DNA from: Dyadobacter sp. MSC1_007
GTDB lineage: Bacteria; Bacteroidota; Bacteroidia; Cytophagales; Spirosomataceae
Reading direction: 5' to 3'
Length of the DNA: 64,000 nucleotides
Assembly: GCF_023667495.1 (NCBI RefSeq)
Contig: NZ_JAMOZL010000003.1
Coordinates: 620,001-684,000 of the forward strand
In this document: positions 44,101 to 53,161 of the stretch, piece by piece
How the letters are laid out: the number at the start of each line of letters is the position of its first letter
Numbering within the stretch: the first letter of the stretch is position 1
Notes under the pieces: model-generated
Seen by the model: only the letters and a program-made list of their open reading frames with translations
The model's database searches: none
What the model was told of the DNA's origin: nothing
Made by a program: the position numbers and the translations under genes

Positions 44101-44667
44101 AATGGCGATAAGGTCATTAACGGCCTGGACGAACGGCCTATCGGTTACAATGCAACTGGTCAGCCTAATGTGAATTTCGGCCTGAATTTCTCCGTAAGCT
44201 GGAAGGGTATCGGTTTCAATGCAGACTTCTCCGGCGGGGGCATGTACTCCTGGAACCAGAACTACGAGCAGCGCTGGCCATACCAGAATGAGGGTGCATT
44301 GAACAGCATCTTCCTCGACCGCTGGCGCCGCGCTGATCCGTTTGATGTGAACAGTGAATGGATTCCCGGCAAATATCCCGCATTGCGCTACAATGATGGA
44401 GGCCATATCAATTACAAAAACTCTACTTTCTGGCTGCATAATGTGAAATACATCCGCGCAAGAACGATAGAGCTGAGTTATTCGCTGCCTAAATCCATTC
44501 TCGAAAAGCTGCGCCTGCAACGCGCCCGCTTCTACATCAATGGCTACAACCTGTTCTCCATTGATAATCTGAAGGAATATGGCATCGATCCTGAAATCCA
44601 GGATGATAACGGGCTGCAATACCCGCAGAGCAAGTTTGTGAACGTAGGCATCAACCTATCTATTTAA
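41167..44667 (+). CDS. SusC/RagA-family TonB-dependent outer-membrane transporter with STN domain
   Basis: Outer-membrane barrel of 1166 residues. After an N-terminal signal region an STN domain (KVTVDIRNEEIKTIFAQLEK, residues about 40-115) receives signals for FecR. A CarboxypepD_reg-like beta-sandwich follows (AIAGTVKDETGAGLPGVSV, about 145-225), then the plug (VVVVGYGTQKKESLTGAI, near 232) and a 22-strand barrel to the C-terminal end NVGINLSI. The STN domain means sigma-factor regulated uptake. SusD follows 16 nt later. The imported glycan is not readable from the sequence. Confidence 0.97.
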   Translation: MKKVRRPEDFLIKLMRITFIQCILAGIFAGITWANDGRAQSALNQKVTVDIRNEEIKTIFAQLEKQTNAKFIFSSKLIQSERRASVKVKNGTLSAVLDALLKPLELHYNIKNDLIVIKPDHESAGTEQAEGEPVVEIEPAVAVEKAIAGTVKDETGAGLPGVSVVLKGTQTGTLTDEKGKYSITVPNGDNTLIFSFVGFLSQEIAIPNSQNALDITMKVDDKALEEVVVVGYGTQKKESLTGAIATVTSKDIERVHGGSTVSSGLAGKIPGVTFRMPDGRPGASANIQIRNMGNPLFVIDGIQQDAGQFNNISPNDIESISVLKDASAAIYGVRAANGVVVVTTKRGKMGAKNTVSVDAYTGWQNWSRFPDVVNDSYQWMLGKAEGEMNQFGKTSITQAELDKYKAGTAPGYQTFNWKDFIIKKNSPLSSINVNMTGGSDKINYYISATRLHQNSVLGREFTFDRTNIQSNVDAKITDRLKLGVQINGRIEKRDQPGIPGGDDYWLPRFAILRNRPFERPYANDNPEYLNDIKHNETNWAYNNKKLGGYWTEYWRVLQSNFSAEYQIPGVKGLTARGMYSYYIADRVMNGHEYTYKAYTYNPTDDTYNVTGGSTNPWRERGTKKVMRNVYQGQLAYNNTFGKHTVGATFVSEWQDEHVQEQWVHAVPKTNTLPLIYFPTVDTYNDTDTELARIGYIGRANYDYAGKYYVEVSARRDASWKFAPDRRVGYFPSASVGWRITEEEFFKKLIGQRSVLDDLKFRASYGILGDDNILFDNDPNKPLSPYAYLPGYDYNKGNVILSGNAVVTSRDKGQIINNISWFKSKITDIGADFSFLGTKITGSVDYFYRLRTGLLGRKYDILVPSELGYSLPDENVNSDSQQGWEGALTYNGKAGDINYSIGGNVSFTRSKFVSSYKPIFNNSWDRYRNSREERYSNIFWGYEAIGQFQSAQQIAEYPVNIDGQGNRTMLPGDLIYKDINGDKVINGLDERPIGYNATGQPNVNFGLNFSVSWKGIGFNADFSGGGMYSWNQNYEQRWPYQNEGALNSIFLDRWRRADPFDVNSEWIPGKYPALRYNDGGHINYKNSTFWLHNVKYIRARTIELSYSLPKSILEKLRLQRARFYINGYNLFSIDNLKEYGIDPEIQDDNGLQYPQSKFVNVGINLSI

Positions 44668-44683
44668 CCGATTGGAATCCAAC

Positions 44684-46591
44684 ATGAAAAAGATATTTCA
44701 GATATTATCGATTGCTGTACTGACATTGGGGTGGAGCTGTAACGACGACGATTTCCTTAACCGCCCACCGACCGGTCAGCTTTCCGAAGAGCAGATATGG
44801 AGTGACGAAGGCCAGGTACTTTCCCTGCTCGGCGACCTTTACAACCGTTACGTCGATCTTTCCACTTTCAAAACCATCAACGACGTTCCGGGATGGACCA
44901 CCGTTGGCGATTTCAATGAGGCTTTCTGGTCGGAAGCGGGCCGGTACAATAACTTTCAGAACAGCGGCTGGGACGTAAAATCCTGGGCGACCTGGGATTA
45001 CGGCTACATTCGCGAAATGAATCTCTTTATCCAGAAATGCACCGCGGCTGATAAATTAACCCCGGCCGTAAAGGAGCGTTATCTGGCCGAAGCGCGGTTT
45101 TTGCGGGCATCCTATTACTTTGAGCTGGTCAAAAGAATGGGCGGCGTTCCGCTGATCCTCGAACCAATGACCTATGATTTCAGCGGTGATCCTTCCTATT
45201 TGCAGCATCCACGCGCAAAGGAATCGGAGATCTATGATTTTGTGATCAAAGAAGCGGAAGAAATCAAGGATAAGCTGCCTGCGAGTGTGGGCGAGAAATC
45301 GCGTGCTACCAAAGCAGCAGCGCTCGCAATGGAAGTGCGGGCTGCATTGTACGCCGGTTCGATCGCCAAATATGGCGCTAATACGCCGCAGGTTGCATTG
45401 CCGGGCGGAGAAGTAGGTATCCCGGCGAATATGGCCAATGGGTATTATACCAAAGCGCTGGCGGCTGCGAAAGAGATCATCACCGGCAAGGCAGGCGCCT
45501 ACGCCCTCTACACGAAAAAGCCGGATCTCTCCGAAAATTTTGCGAGCATCTTTTACGACAAAGCCAACAATCCCGAGGTAATATTTGTGGAGGATTTCAA
45601 ATTGCAGAGTGGCAAAGTACACTACTTTACAGGCTGGAACCAGCCCCGTTACGGCGCGGAAGAGGAAGAAGGCGGCCGCATTAACCCTTCTCTCAACTTC
45701 GTGGAAGCATTTGAAAAACTGGACAACACTTTCGCGCCTATCCCGACTGTTAATGCAACCGGAGATCCGATCTATTACAATGAGCAGCCCGACATTTTCG
45801 CTGGACGCGATGCGCGGCTCGCTGGAACGGTTATGCTTCCGGGAACGACATTCAAAGGCCGCAAAGTGGATATCTGGGCAGGTTACCAGCTTGCTAACGG
45901 CACCATTGTAAGTGGTGACGACCGCGGCGCGCAAAAAACGCTTCCCGGCAAAACCGTCCCTGAGCAGGTGGTAGGTTTCGACGGCCCGATCGATGGCTTT
46001 GAGTTTACGGCGCAAACCGGTTTTTATCTCCGCAAATACCTTGATCCGGTAGTAGGATCAGGCCAACGCGGTGTGAACAGCGAAGTGTGGCTGGTCCGCT
46101 ATCGCTACGCAGAAGTGCTCCTGAATGCCGCCGAAGCTGCATTTGAACTCGGACAGACTGCCGATGCTGCAAAATATATGAACGAGGTCCGCGCACGTGC
46201 AGGATTGGTTACGCCTTTGAAAGCGTCAGACATCACTTTCGATCGCATTGTGCATGAGCGCCGCGTGGAACTTGCATTCGAAGGACATTATCTCTACGAT
46301 ATGAAAAGGTGGCGCATTGCACACCTCATTATGGATGGCAATGCGGTAACGGCCACGGATCTGTCCAAAGACCTGGGTAAGGCCACCAAAAGGAACACGC
46401 AGCCGTGGGGACTATGGTCATACAAAATCTATAATCCAGGTTCAGCGAACAATGGCAAATGGATTTACAAGCAGGTGAAACTGAGTCGGGTAACAGGCGC
46501 GGACCGGTTCCAACTCGGCAACTATTACTCCTATATCGGGGATGATATCATCAATAACAATCCCAAACTCGTCAGAAACCCGAACCAATAG
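44684..46591 (+). CDS. SusD/RagB-family outer-membrane glycan-binding lipoprotein
   Basis: Surface lipoprotein of 635 residues that captures glycan for SusC. The signal peptide ends with a lipobox LGWSC (Cys 19), starting from the ATG at 44684; an in-frame TTG at 44672 is less likely. Typical helical TPR-like parts are VKERYLAEARFLRASYYFELVKRMGGVPLI (split in family style) and, near the end, the SusD_RagB domain with VHERRVELAFEGHYLYDMKRW. Length is usual for a large member of the family. It lies 16 nt after susC. Confidence 0.95.
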   Translation: MKKIFQILSIAVLTLGWSCNDDDFLNRPPTGQLSEEQIWSDEGQVLSLLGDLYNRYVDLSTFKTINDVPGWTTVGDFNEAFWSEAGRYNNFQNSGWDVKSWATWDYGYIREMNLFIQKCTAADKLTPAVKERYLAEARFLRASYYFELVKRMGGVPLILEPMTYDFSGDPSYLQHPRAKESEIYDFVIKEAEEIKDKLPASVGEKSRATKAAALAMEVRAALYAGSIAKYGANTPQVALPGGEVGIPANMANGYYTKALAAAKEIITGKAGAYALYTKKPDLSENFASIFYDKANNPEVIFVEDFKLQSGKVHYFTGWNQPRYGAEEEEGGRINPSLNFVEAFEKLDNTFAPIPTVNATGDPIYYNEQPDIFAGRDARLAGTVMLPGTTFKGRKVDIWAGYQLANGTIVSGDDRGAQKTLPGKTVPEQVVGFDGPIDGFEFTAQTGFYLRKYLDPVVGSGQRGVNSEVWLVRYRYAEVLLNAAEAAFELGQTADAAKYMNEVRARAGLVTPLKASDITFDRIVHERRVELAFEGHYLYDMKRWRIAHLIMDGNAVTATDLSKDLGKATKRNTQPWGLWSYKIYNPGSANNGKWIYKQVKLSRVTGADRFQLGNYYSYIGDDIINNNPKLVRNPNQ

Positions 46592-46618
46592 GCAATCACA
46601 TTCAAACGATACGATATC

Positions 46619-47320
46619 ATGAAAATTAAATTTCATTTCATACCGCTTCTGGCACTGGTTGCGCTCTTTTCTTCCTGCGATAAAGACAACTACCCTTCAC
46701 CAAAATCGACGCTCTCGGGACAGATCGTTTACAAGGGCGAACCGATCGGGGTAGAGGATAACCAGGTCCGGCTACAATTGTGGCAACCCGGATTCGGCAA
46801 GCTGGCGGCTATCGACGCACCGATTGCACAGGACGGATCCTATTCTGCCATGCTTTTTGATGGTAGTTATAAAATGGTTTTTCCAAAAGGCAGAGGGCCG
46901 TTTAAAACACTGGTCAAAGATCCGGCGGCCAAAGACACGGTATTCGTCAATCTTTCCGGCGACCAGAAACTCGACGTGGAGGTAATGCCTTACTACATGA
47001 TCCGCACGCCGAATTTTAGCGGCGGAGAAAGCAAAGTCGCGGTAGCGCTCAAACTGGAAAAGATCATCACCGGTGCCGACGCGAAGGATATTGAAAGGGT
47101 TTCGCTGTATGTCAACAGAACCGAGTTCGTGTCACGTGCGACCAACGTAAGTGTGGCCGACCTGGCCGGAGCGGACATCAAGGACCTCAATGCCATTAAT
47201 CTGACCGCCACTGTACCAACATTATCACCGGTGCAGAAGTATGTATTTGCAAGAGTAGGTGTAAAGATCAAAGACGTGGAGGATATGGTTTTCTCGCCGG
47301 TCCAGAAAGTAGATCTCTAA
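46619..47320 (+). CDS. DUF3823 lipoprotein
   Basis: Surface or periplasmic lipoprotein of 233 residues, lipobox LFSSC (Cys 20). The N-terminal half is a beta-sandwich with SGQIVYKGEPI and LFDGSYKMVFPKGRGPF, the DUF3823 pattern; the C-terminal half is a second beta-domain (VSLYVNRTEFVSRATN). DUF3823 proteins typically follow SusCD pairs and probably act as extra glycan-binding proteins. The gene begins 27 nt after susD and is followed by the large ThuA fusion gene. Confidence 0.88.
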   Translation: MKIKFHFIPLLALVALFSSCDKDNYPSPKSTLSGQIVYKGEPIGVEDNQVRLQLWQPGFGKLAAIDAPIAQDGSYSAMLFDGSYKMVFPKGRGPFKTLVKDPAAKDTVFVNLSGDQKLDVEVMPYYMIRTPNFSGGESKVAVALKLEKIITGADAKDIERVSLYVNRTEFVSRATNVSVADLAGADIKDLNAINLTATVPTLSPVQKYVFARVGVKIKDVEDMVFSPVQKVDL

Positions 47321-47374
47321 GAACAAAATCAATACAAAAACCGAAACTATTCTATTCCTAAATCCGATTTTTTA

Positions 47375-50300
47375 ATGAGGAAATACATTGTTGTGTTTTT
47401 TGCCGGGTTAATTGCCCTGGCCTGTGCAAAGAATAGAATGGGTTCATCAGGGGCCAAGAATAATGTAACCCAGGGAAGACGGGCGGAAGTTCTCTTCCTT
47501 GGGCACAACAGCAAACACCACGATTCAGGAAAATACGCCCCATGGCTTTCTGTGAAGCTTTTTAAAAGCGGAATTAACTTGTCTTACACCGTCGATCCCA
47601 ATGATCTCAATCCCGAAAATCTCAAAAAATACGACGGACTGATCATTTACGCCAACCACGATTCGCTGTCGCCTTCGCAGGAAAGTGCTATGAAAGTATT
47701 TGTGGAAGGAGGTAAGGGCCTGATCCCGATCCATTCGGCTTCGGGTTGTTTCAGAAATTCGGCCTGGTATATCAAAACTATAGGCGGCCAGTTTGCTTCC
47801 CACAAAACAGGCAGTTTTAAAAATACTATTCTAAAACCGGAGCACCAGGTCATGGAGGGCATTACTGCCTTTCAGACCTGGGATGAAACTTACGTCCACA
47901 AAAACCTGAATCCCGACAAAACGGTGCTCGGCGAAAGGGTGGAGGGTGACGTGCACGAGCCTTACACCTGGGTCCGCAATGAAGGCAAGGGCCGCGTGTT
48001 CTACACGGCATATGGCCACGAAGACAGCACCTGGACCAACAAAGGCTTCCTCGACCTGGTCAGGAACGGGGTATTGTGGGCTCTCGGAGATGATGTGAAG
48101 GCGCAAATCGACGCATTGAAGCTTCCTGATGTGGATATATACCAGTCGGACACCATTTCACATTATACCCAAAGGCATGTGGTGCCCAAAATGCAGGAAG
48201 CGCTTTCCCCAGCCGAATCCAACAAGCTCACACAAGTCCCGGCTGACTTTGAAATACAACTCTTTGCCTCGGAACCCGACATTACGAACCCTATTGCAAT
48301 GGCCTGGGACGAAAAAGGTCGGCTTTGGGTAGTGGAATCGGTGGATTACCCCAATACTTTCAAAGAAACCGACGGCGCTGCCAACGACCGCATTAAGATT
48401 TGCGAGGATACCAATGGCGATGGTAAGGCAGATAAGTTTACGGTTTTCGCCGACAAGCTGAATATACCCACCAGCATGGTTTTCTCGAATGGCGGGATTA
48501 TCGTCTCCATGGCGCCCGATTTTGTGTTTATGAAAGACACCAACGGCGACGATGTGGCCGATGTCCGCGAAGTGATTATCACCGGCTGGGGCAAGAACGA
48601 CACGCACGCGGGACCGTCGAACCTGCAATATGGATTCGATAACAAGATCTGGGGCGTGCTGGGTTATTCAGGATTTAATGGAACTGTGAATGGTAAAAAA
48701 CTGACATTCCCGCAAGGCGTATATCATTTCAGTCCGGACGGTAAAGACTTTGCATTTCTGGGCAACAGCAGTAACAATACCTGGGGGCTTGGTTTCACGG
48801 AAGACAATAATGTGTTTCTCTCCACGGCGAACAATACCCACAGTGCTTTCTATTCCATGCCGGGGCAATATATGCAGCGTAGATTGGATGATGACCAGCC
48901 GGCAGTTCAGGCGGTGCAAAAGATCGATGGGCACTATGACGCACATTCGTTGACGCCAAACCTTCGTCAGGTGGATGTTGTGGGTGGTTTTACATCGGCC
49001 GCGGGACATCATTTTTACACTGCCCGCAGTTTTCCGAAAGAATATTGGAACCGCGTCGCATTCGTGACCGAGCCCACGATCCGGTTGGTCCATAAGGCCA
49101 TTCTGGAACCCGATGGGGCAGGTTTTAAGGAAAAAGACGGTTGGAATTTCGCGGCCAGCTCCGACGAATGGTTCGGGCCAGTGCAGGCCGAAGTAGGTCC
49201 CGACGGCGCCGTATGGATCGCCGATTGGTACAATTTCATCATACAGCACAATGTATTTGTACCGGCACAATCGCCTGCCAGGTTCATATTGCCGTTCGAA
49301 GAGCAGCCGCATGGGCCGGGAAATGCATTCAGCAGCCCCATGCGCGACCTTAACCATGGGAGGGTTTATAGGGTAGTTTATAAAAACGGCAAAAAGTCCC
49401 CTGCATTGAAGCTTTCGAAAGACGACCTGCCCGGATTGGTTGCCGCTTTGCAAAACGACAATATGTTCTGGCGGATGACAGCCCAGCGACTTTTGGTAGA
49501 ATCAAAAAAGCTTTCGGTCATTCCAGATCTATACAAGATCGTCAATGATCCGAAGGTCGATGAAATAGGGCTGAATAGTCCGGCCGTACATGCATTATGG
49601 ACATTGCACGGTCTGGGTGTGCTCGATGGATCCAATGCAGATGCATTGCAGGTTGTAAACAAGGCATTAAGCCATCCGGCGGCAGGTGTACGTAAGGCAG
49701 CGGCGAGTGTTTTGCCAAAGCAAGAACAAAGCTTTGAAATGCTTGAAAAAGGCCTGAAAGATCAGAATCTAAACACACGCCTTGGTGTGTTTGTGGCAAT
49801 GACCGAATTGCCGTCTTCGGAAAGGGCGGGTGCCGCTATTTACAACGCGTCCCTCGACGAACAGAATGCGAAAGACCCATGGATTTCGAAGGCTATCCTG
49901 GCAGCGGCTATCAAGCATGAAAAGGGCTTTTTAGCGGCTGCGAACGGTAAAGTGCAGCAACCTGCGTTTACGAGTCGGGTAGTAGAAGCGCTTGGCAAAG
50001 AAGTTTATCCCTTGGGAAGAAGAAATACAATGCAGTTCCCGCCGGACGTAACTGGAAAGGAAATCACGATCCAGGCGAGCATTACCAAAGCAAAAGACAA
50101 GCCATTGCAGGGCTTTATCGCCGGACAAGGCGGCAAGGACGGCGGTTATGGGTTGTATATTCAGGACGGGAAGGTGATCATGGCTGTCAGACAACACGGT
50201 ATGTTGAGTCAGGCTGCTACCACCGGTGAGTTGCCAGATAAGTTCGACGTAACGGCAAGCCTGACGCAGTCTGGCAATATCAGCATTGCCATCGATGGAA

Positions 50301-50905
50301 AGGAAGCGGCTACCGGTAAGGCCCATATGCTTTTTGCTGCGCCGCTCAGCAATTCCGTCAGGACTGGTGAGGATGTGGAAGGGGAGGATAAAATAGGGAA
50401 TTACGACGGTCGCTTTGGTTTTGTGGGTAATTTTCAAAAAGCGTCCCTCGAACTGAGCCGACCTTCGGAAAAAGGTGCCGCTAACGTCGGAATGCCCGAA
50501 AAAACGGCATCGAAATCTGCTTCCAATGCTACGGTGATCGAGTTGAAGGTTGAAAAAGAAATCATGCAGTATGACAAAAAACTGATCACGGCAAAGGCGG
50601 GACAGAAGGTGGTGATTAACCTCGAAAATCCGGATGGTATGCAGCATAACCTGCTTATCATCAAGCCCGGATCATTGCAAAAAGTAGGCAAAGCAGCCGA
50701 TGAGCTGTTGAGCAATCCCAAAGCCGCCGAAATGCAATATGTCCCAAAAATACCCGAAGTGCTTTACTCGACAAAACTGGTGAACACCGGGGAAACGGTA
50801 ACCCTCGAATTTACAGTACCGGACGAACCCGGAGATTACCCTTACGTATGCACATTCCCCGGGCACTGGCGCGGAATGAACGGCATCCTGCGGGTGAGTC
50901 GATGA
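47375..50905 (+). CDS. Large lipoprotein: ThuA + PVC-type dehydrogenase propeller + HEAT + LamG-like + cupredoxin
   Basis: A 1176-residue exported protein with a lipobox (LIALAC, Cys 17). In order: ThuA domain (about 35-240, FLGHNSKHHD); a propeller of the PVC-type membrane-bound dehydrogenase family (about 290-640, FEIQLFASEPDITNPIAMAW) containing two calcium-like loops EDTNGDGKADKF and KDTNGDDVADV; HEAT-like repeats (about 690-830); a LamG-like sandwich (about 870-1010); and a C-terminal azurin-like cupredoxin. The type I copper ligands H1091, C1159, H1164 and M1168 (C-x4-H-x3-M) are visible. There is no CxxCH heme motif, so copper may carry electrons instead. A sugar or polyol oxidation role is inferred. 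Confidence 0.85.
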   Translation: MRKYIVVFFAGLIALACAKNRMGSSGAKNNVTQGRRAEVLFLGHNSKHHDSGKYAPWLSVKLFKSGINLSYTVDPNDLNPENLKKYDGLIIYANHDSLSPSQESAMKVFVEGGKGLIPIHSASGCFRNSAWYIKTIGGQFASHKTGSFKNTILKPEHQVMEGITAFQTWDETYVHKNLNPDKTVLGERVEGDVHEPYTWVRNEGKGRVFYTAYGHEDSTWTNKGFLDLVRNGVLWALGDDVKAQIDALKLPDVDIYQSDTISHYTQRHVVPKMQEALSPAESNKLTQVPADFEIQLFASEPDITNPIAMAWDEKGRLWVVESVDYPNTFKETDGAANDRIKICEDTNGDGKADKFTVFADKLNIPTSMVFSNGGIIVSMAPDFVFMKDTNGDDVADVREVIITGWGKNDTHAGPSNLQYGFDNKIWGVLGYSGFNGTVNGKKLTFPQGVYHFSPDGKDFAFLGNSSNNTWGLGFTEDNNVFLSTANNTHSAFYSMPGQYMQRRLDDDQPAVQAVQKIDGHYDAHSLTPNLRQVDVVGGFTSAAGHHFYTARSFPKEYWNRVAFVTEPTIRLVHKAILEPDGAGFKEKDGWNFAASSDEWFGPVQAEVGPDGAVWIADWYNFIIQHNVFVPAQSPARFILPFEEQPHGPGNAFSSPMRDLNHGRVYRVVYKNGKKSPALKLSKDDLPGLVAALQNDNMFWRMTAQRLLVESKKLSVIPDLYKIVNDPKVDEIGLNSPAVHALWTLHGLGVLDGSNADALQVVNKALSHPAAGVRKAAASVLPKQEQSFEMLEKGLKDQNLNTRLGVFVAMTELPSSERAGAAIYNASLDEQNAKDPWISKAILAAAIKHEKGFLAAANGKVQQPAFTSRVVEALGKEVYPLGRRNTMQFPPDVTGKEITIQASITKAKDKPLQGFIAGQGGKDGGYGLYIQDGKVIMAVRQHGMLSQAATTGELPDKFDVTASLTQSGNISIAIDGKEAATGKAHMLFAAPLSNSVRTGEDVEGEDKIGNYDGRFGFVGNFQKASLELSRPSEKGAANVGMPEKTASKSASNATVIELKVEKEIMQYDKKLITAKAGQKVVINLENPDGMQHNLLIIKPGSLQKVGKAADELLSNPKAAEMQYVPKIPEVLYSTKLVNTGETVTLEFTVPDEPGDYPYVCTFPGHWRGMNGILRVSR

Positions 50906-50925
50906 CTTTAGAGTTCATAAGCTTA

Positions 50926-51059
50926 GGGTTTATGAGTTTAAGGTTCAGGTGCTTACAGCGGATTTCGAACTAATGAATTTGAACTTATAGACTTTTTGAC
51001 TTTAAACTCAATGTATCGCTGCTCGAAACAAGATATTAAACTAATAAACTTTAAACTCC
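50926..51059. repeat. AT-rich degenerate repeats
   Basis: The gap between the fusion gene and the ThuA gene holds repeated words of the form TTTA-GAGTTTA and ACTTTAAACTC, irregularly spaced. It is low-complexity sequence with no reading frame. No promoter or hairpin is evident. Confidence 0.4.
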
Positions 51060-51074
51060 TTGACTCCAATAAAA

Positions 51075-51818
51075 ATGGCCCATTCGAACTTGAAAACTAT
51101 CGCCTCATTACTGCTTGTATTTGCCATGTTTGCCCACGTTGTTATGGTGGAAGCAGGCCCCGGCAAGAAAAAGCCCATTCGCGTGTTGCTCGTAGGCGGC
51201 GGCGCTTCGCATGATTTCGACCGGTGGTATAAACAGGAGGATGTGCAGACTTTGCAGAAAGGCGGCCTGGCAGCAGTAGAATACACCAGTGATCCCACGA
51301 CTATCCTGTCCAAGCTAAAAGACATCGACGTCCTGTATCTCAGCAACAATCAGCCTATCACCGACGAGGCTACCAGAAAGGCCATTTTTGCATTTGTCGA
51401 TGCCGGAAAAGGCCTGGTACTGGCGCATCCGGCACTCTGGTACAACTGGGCCGATTGGCCGGAGTATAATCAGAAGCTGGTAGGCGGCGGTTCAAAAGGA
51501 CATGACAAATATGGCCCATTTGAAGTAACCATTACCAACAAAAAACATCCTGTGACAAAGAACGTTACGGCGCATTTCAAACTCAACGATGAGCTTTACT
51601 ATTTCAAACCAGACGCCGCAGGAACACCGATCGAAGTGCTCGCCACCGCCAAAGCGGAAGGTTCCGATAAGGTTTTTCCAAGCATTTTCATTGTAAAATA
51701 TCCCAAAGGGAAAATAGTAGGCATAGCACTAGGCCACGACGCCGCGTCGCACACCATCAAGCCCTACCAGACCATTCTGCGGAATGCAGTAGAATGGGCA
51801 GCGGGGGCAGTCGATTGA
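51075..51818 (+). CDS. ThuA-domain protein, secreted
   Basis: Protein of 247 residues with a signal peptide (residues about 8-27, SLLLVFAMFAHVVMVEA). The ThuA fold, related to class I GATases, covers the rest: RVLLVGGGASHDFDRW, a central GKGLVLAHPALWYNW and a C-terminal GIALGHDAASH. ThuA proteins act in disaccharide or glycoside oxidation pathways such as trehalose use. The ATG at 51075 is preferred over the TTG at 51060. It is the second ThuA domain in this locus, after the one in the upstream fusion. Confidence 0.87.
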   Translation: MAHSNLKTIASLLLVFAMFAHVVMVEAGPGKKKPIRVLLVGGGASHDFDRWYKQEDVQTLQKGGLAAVEYTSDPTTILSKLKDIDVLYLSNNQPITDEATRKAIFAFVDAGKGLVLAHPALWYNWADWPEYNQKLVGGGSKGHDKYGPFEVTITNKKHPVTKNVTAHFKLNDELYYFKPDAAGTPIEVLATAKAEGSDKVFPSIFIVKYPKGKIVGIALGHDAASHTIKPYQTILRNAVEWAAGAVD

Positions 51819-51827
51819 AAGTATTTT

Positions 51828-51981
51828 CCGTCGATTGAAATCGACGGGAATTGATCGATTACAAGTATAGAACATCAAAAAAAATCAATTTGCCCCAAAG
51901 GGATAAAAAATAAAAAACTGAGCCGCAGGCTCATAAAAGAAACAAATCAATCCACTACTTAACCCCAGGCTTCAGCCTGGG
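51828..51981. repeat. Cluster of three palindromes (REP-like)
   Basis: The 180-nt gap before the Gfo/Idh/MocA gene has three hairpins: CCGTCGATT/AATCGACGG (51828-51847), GAGCC-GCA-GGCTC (51921-51933) and CCCAGGC-TTCA-GCCTGGG (51964-51981). The GCA and TTC-type loops recall the REP array at 11.0 kb, although the stems differ. No coding frame is present. Confidence 0.6.
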
Positions 51982-51998
51982 GGATCAAAAAAAGAAAC

Positions 51999-53117
51999 AT
52001 GAGTCAGAAGCAAATCACAGTCGTAATCGTAGGGATGGGGTTCGGAAAAGAGTTCATTCCCATCTATCAGAGTCACCCGAACATCAAAGCCGTCGGCATA
52101 TGTACACGCAGCAAGGAAACCCGTGAGGAACTGACTGCGAAGTTCAATCTGGACCCCAACCTTGTCTTCGAGCATTTCGAAGACGTACCTAAAAGGGCAG
52201 ATGTCGACGCGATCCACGTGGTGACGCCCGTTCCCGAGCATGCGCATATGACCCTCGCATCCTTGAATGCAGGCAAGCATACCGCCTGCACGATCCCTAT
52301 GGCGATGACCGTGGAAGATTGCAAAGCGATCGTAGAGGCGAAGCGCCGGTCCGGGAAAGTGTATATGATGATGGAAACTGCATTGTACACGCGCGAATTT
52401 CTTTATGGATTAAAACTTGCCCAAACCGGTCAGTTGGGCCGGATCCAGTTCGTCAGAGGCTCGCATATCCAGGATATGAGCATGGAAGGGTGGGGCGAAT
52501 ACTGGAAAGGTTACCCGCCGATGCTGAACGGGACCCATGCCATTTCTCCGCTTTTAAAGATCAATAATACCATTGCTGAAACAGTGGTTTGTCACGGGTC
52601 AGGCCGTTTGAGCGACGACCTAACGAGCCGCTACGGATCTCCGTTTGCAGTGGAAACCGCGACATTTACATTAAAAGGCACAGACGTAGTGGCGGAAGCG
52701 ACCCGCTCGCTTTTTGATGTGGTACGCCAATATCGGGAAAGTTATGATGTATATGGTACCAAAATGTCGTTCGAATGGGAGCAGTTGCAGGACGAAAGCC
52801 ATGTAGTATTTGATGGCGGAGAGAATGCAAAACGCATTGATGTACCTGACACCGACGAGTTGCTGATCGAGCCGATCAAGCACTTTACCAAACGTGAAAA
52901 AATCGATGATCCCAACCACGTTTCATTTTTGCAGGGTGCCGGCCACGGCGGTTCACATCCGCATTTGGTGCAGGAGTTTGTAGCTGCCATTGTGGAAGGC
53001 CGGGACTCGGCAGTGGATGCTGCATTGGCTGCTAATTACACCTGTGCGGGCATTTGTGCACACGAATCGGCCATGAAAGGCGGTGTTCGTGTAAATGTGC
53101 CCAGTTTCGAGGAATAG
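51999..53117 (+). CDS. Gfo/Idh/MocA-family oxidoreductase
   Basis: NAD(P)-dependent sugar oxidoreductase of 372 residues. The Rossmann motif VVIVGMGFGKEF is at residues 6-17; the EKP-type motif region reads KHTACTIPMAMTVEDC near 95 with P retained but the usual EKP Lys replaced. The C-terminal substrate domain has DPNHVSFLQGAGHGGSHPHLV, with the catalytic His of this group. No signal peptide is seen. With ThuA and a sugar isomerase it would fit an oxidative route that makes 3-keto sugars, which remains inference. Confidence 0.9.
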   Translation: MSQKQITVVIVGMGFGKEFIPIYQSHPNIKAVGICTRSKETREELTAKFNLDPNLVFEHFEDVPKRADVDAIHVVTPVPEHAHMTLASLNAGKHTACTIPMAMTVEDCKAIVEAKRRSGKVYMMMETALYTREFLYGLKLAQTGQLGRIQFVRGSHIQDMSMEGWGEYWKGYPPMLNGTHAISPLLKINNTIAETVVCHGSGRLSDDLTSRYGSPFAVETATFTLKGTDVVAEATRSLFDVVRQYRESYDVYGTKMSFEWEQLQDESHVVFDGGENAKRIDVPDTDELLIEPIKHFTKREKIDDPNHVSFLQGAGHGGSHPHLVQEFVAAIVEGRDSAVDAALAANYTCAGICAHESAMKGGVRVNVPSFEE

Positions 53118-53161
53118 GCGATTGTTGGTGACAACACCAACGACACAAAACCATCATAAAT

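Noticed and set aside
43663-44619. 318-codon open frame antisense to susC
   Set aside because: It lies wholly within the SusC coding sequence on the other strand and its translation shows no family motif; long antisense frames are common in high-GC-third-position genes.
45056-46015. 319-codon open frame antisense to susD
   Set aside because: Shadow of the SusD frame; composition (many Arg, Cys, Phe) is unlike a real protein and no motif is seen.
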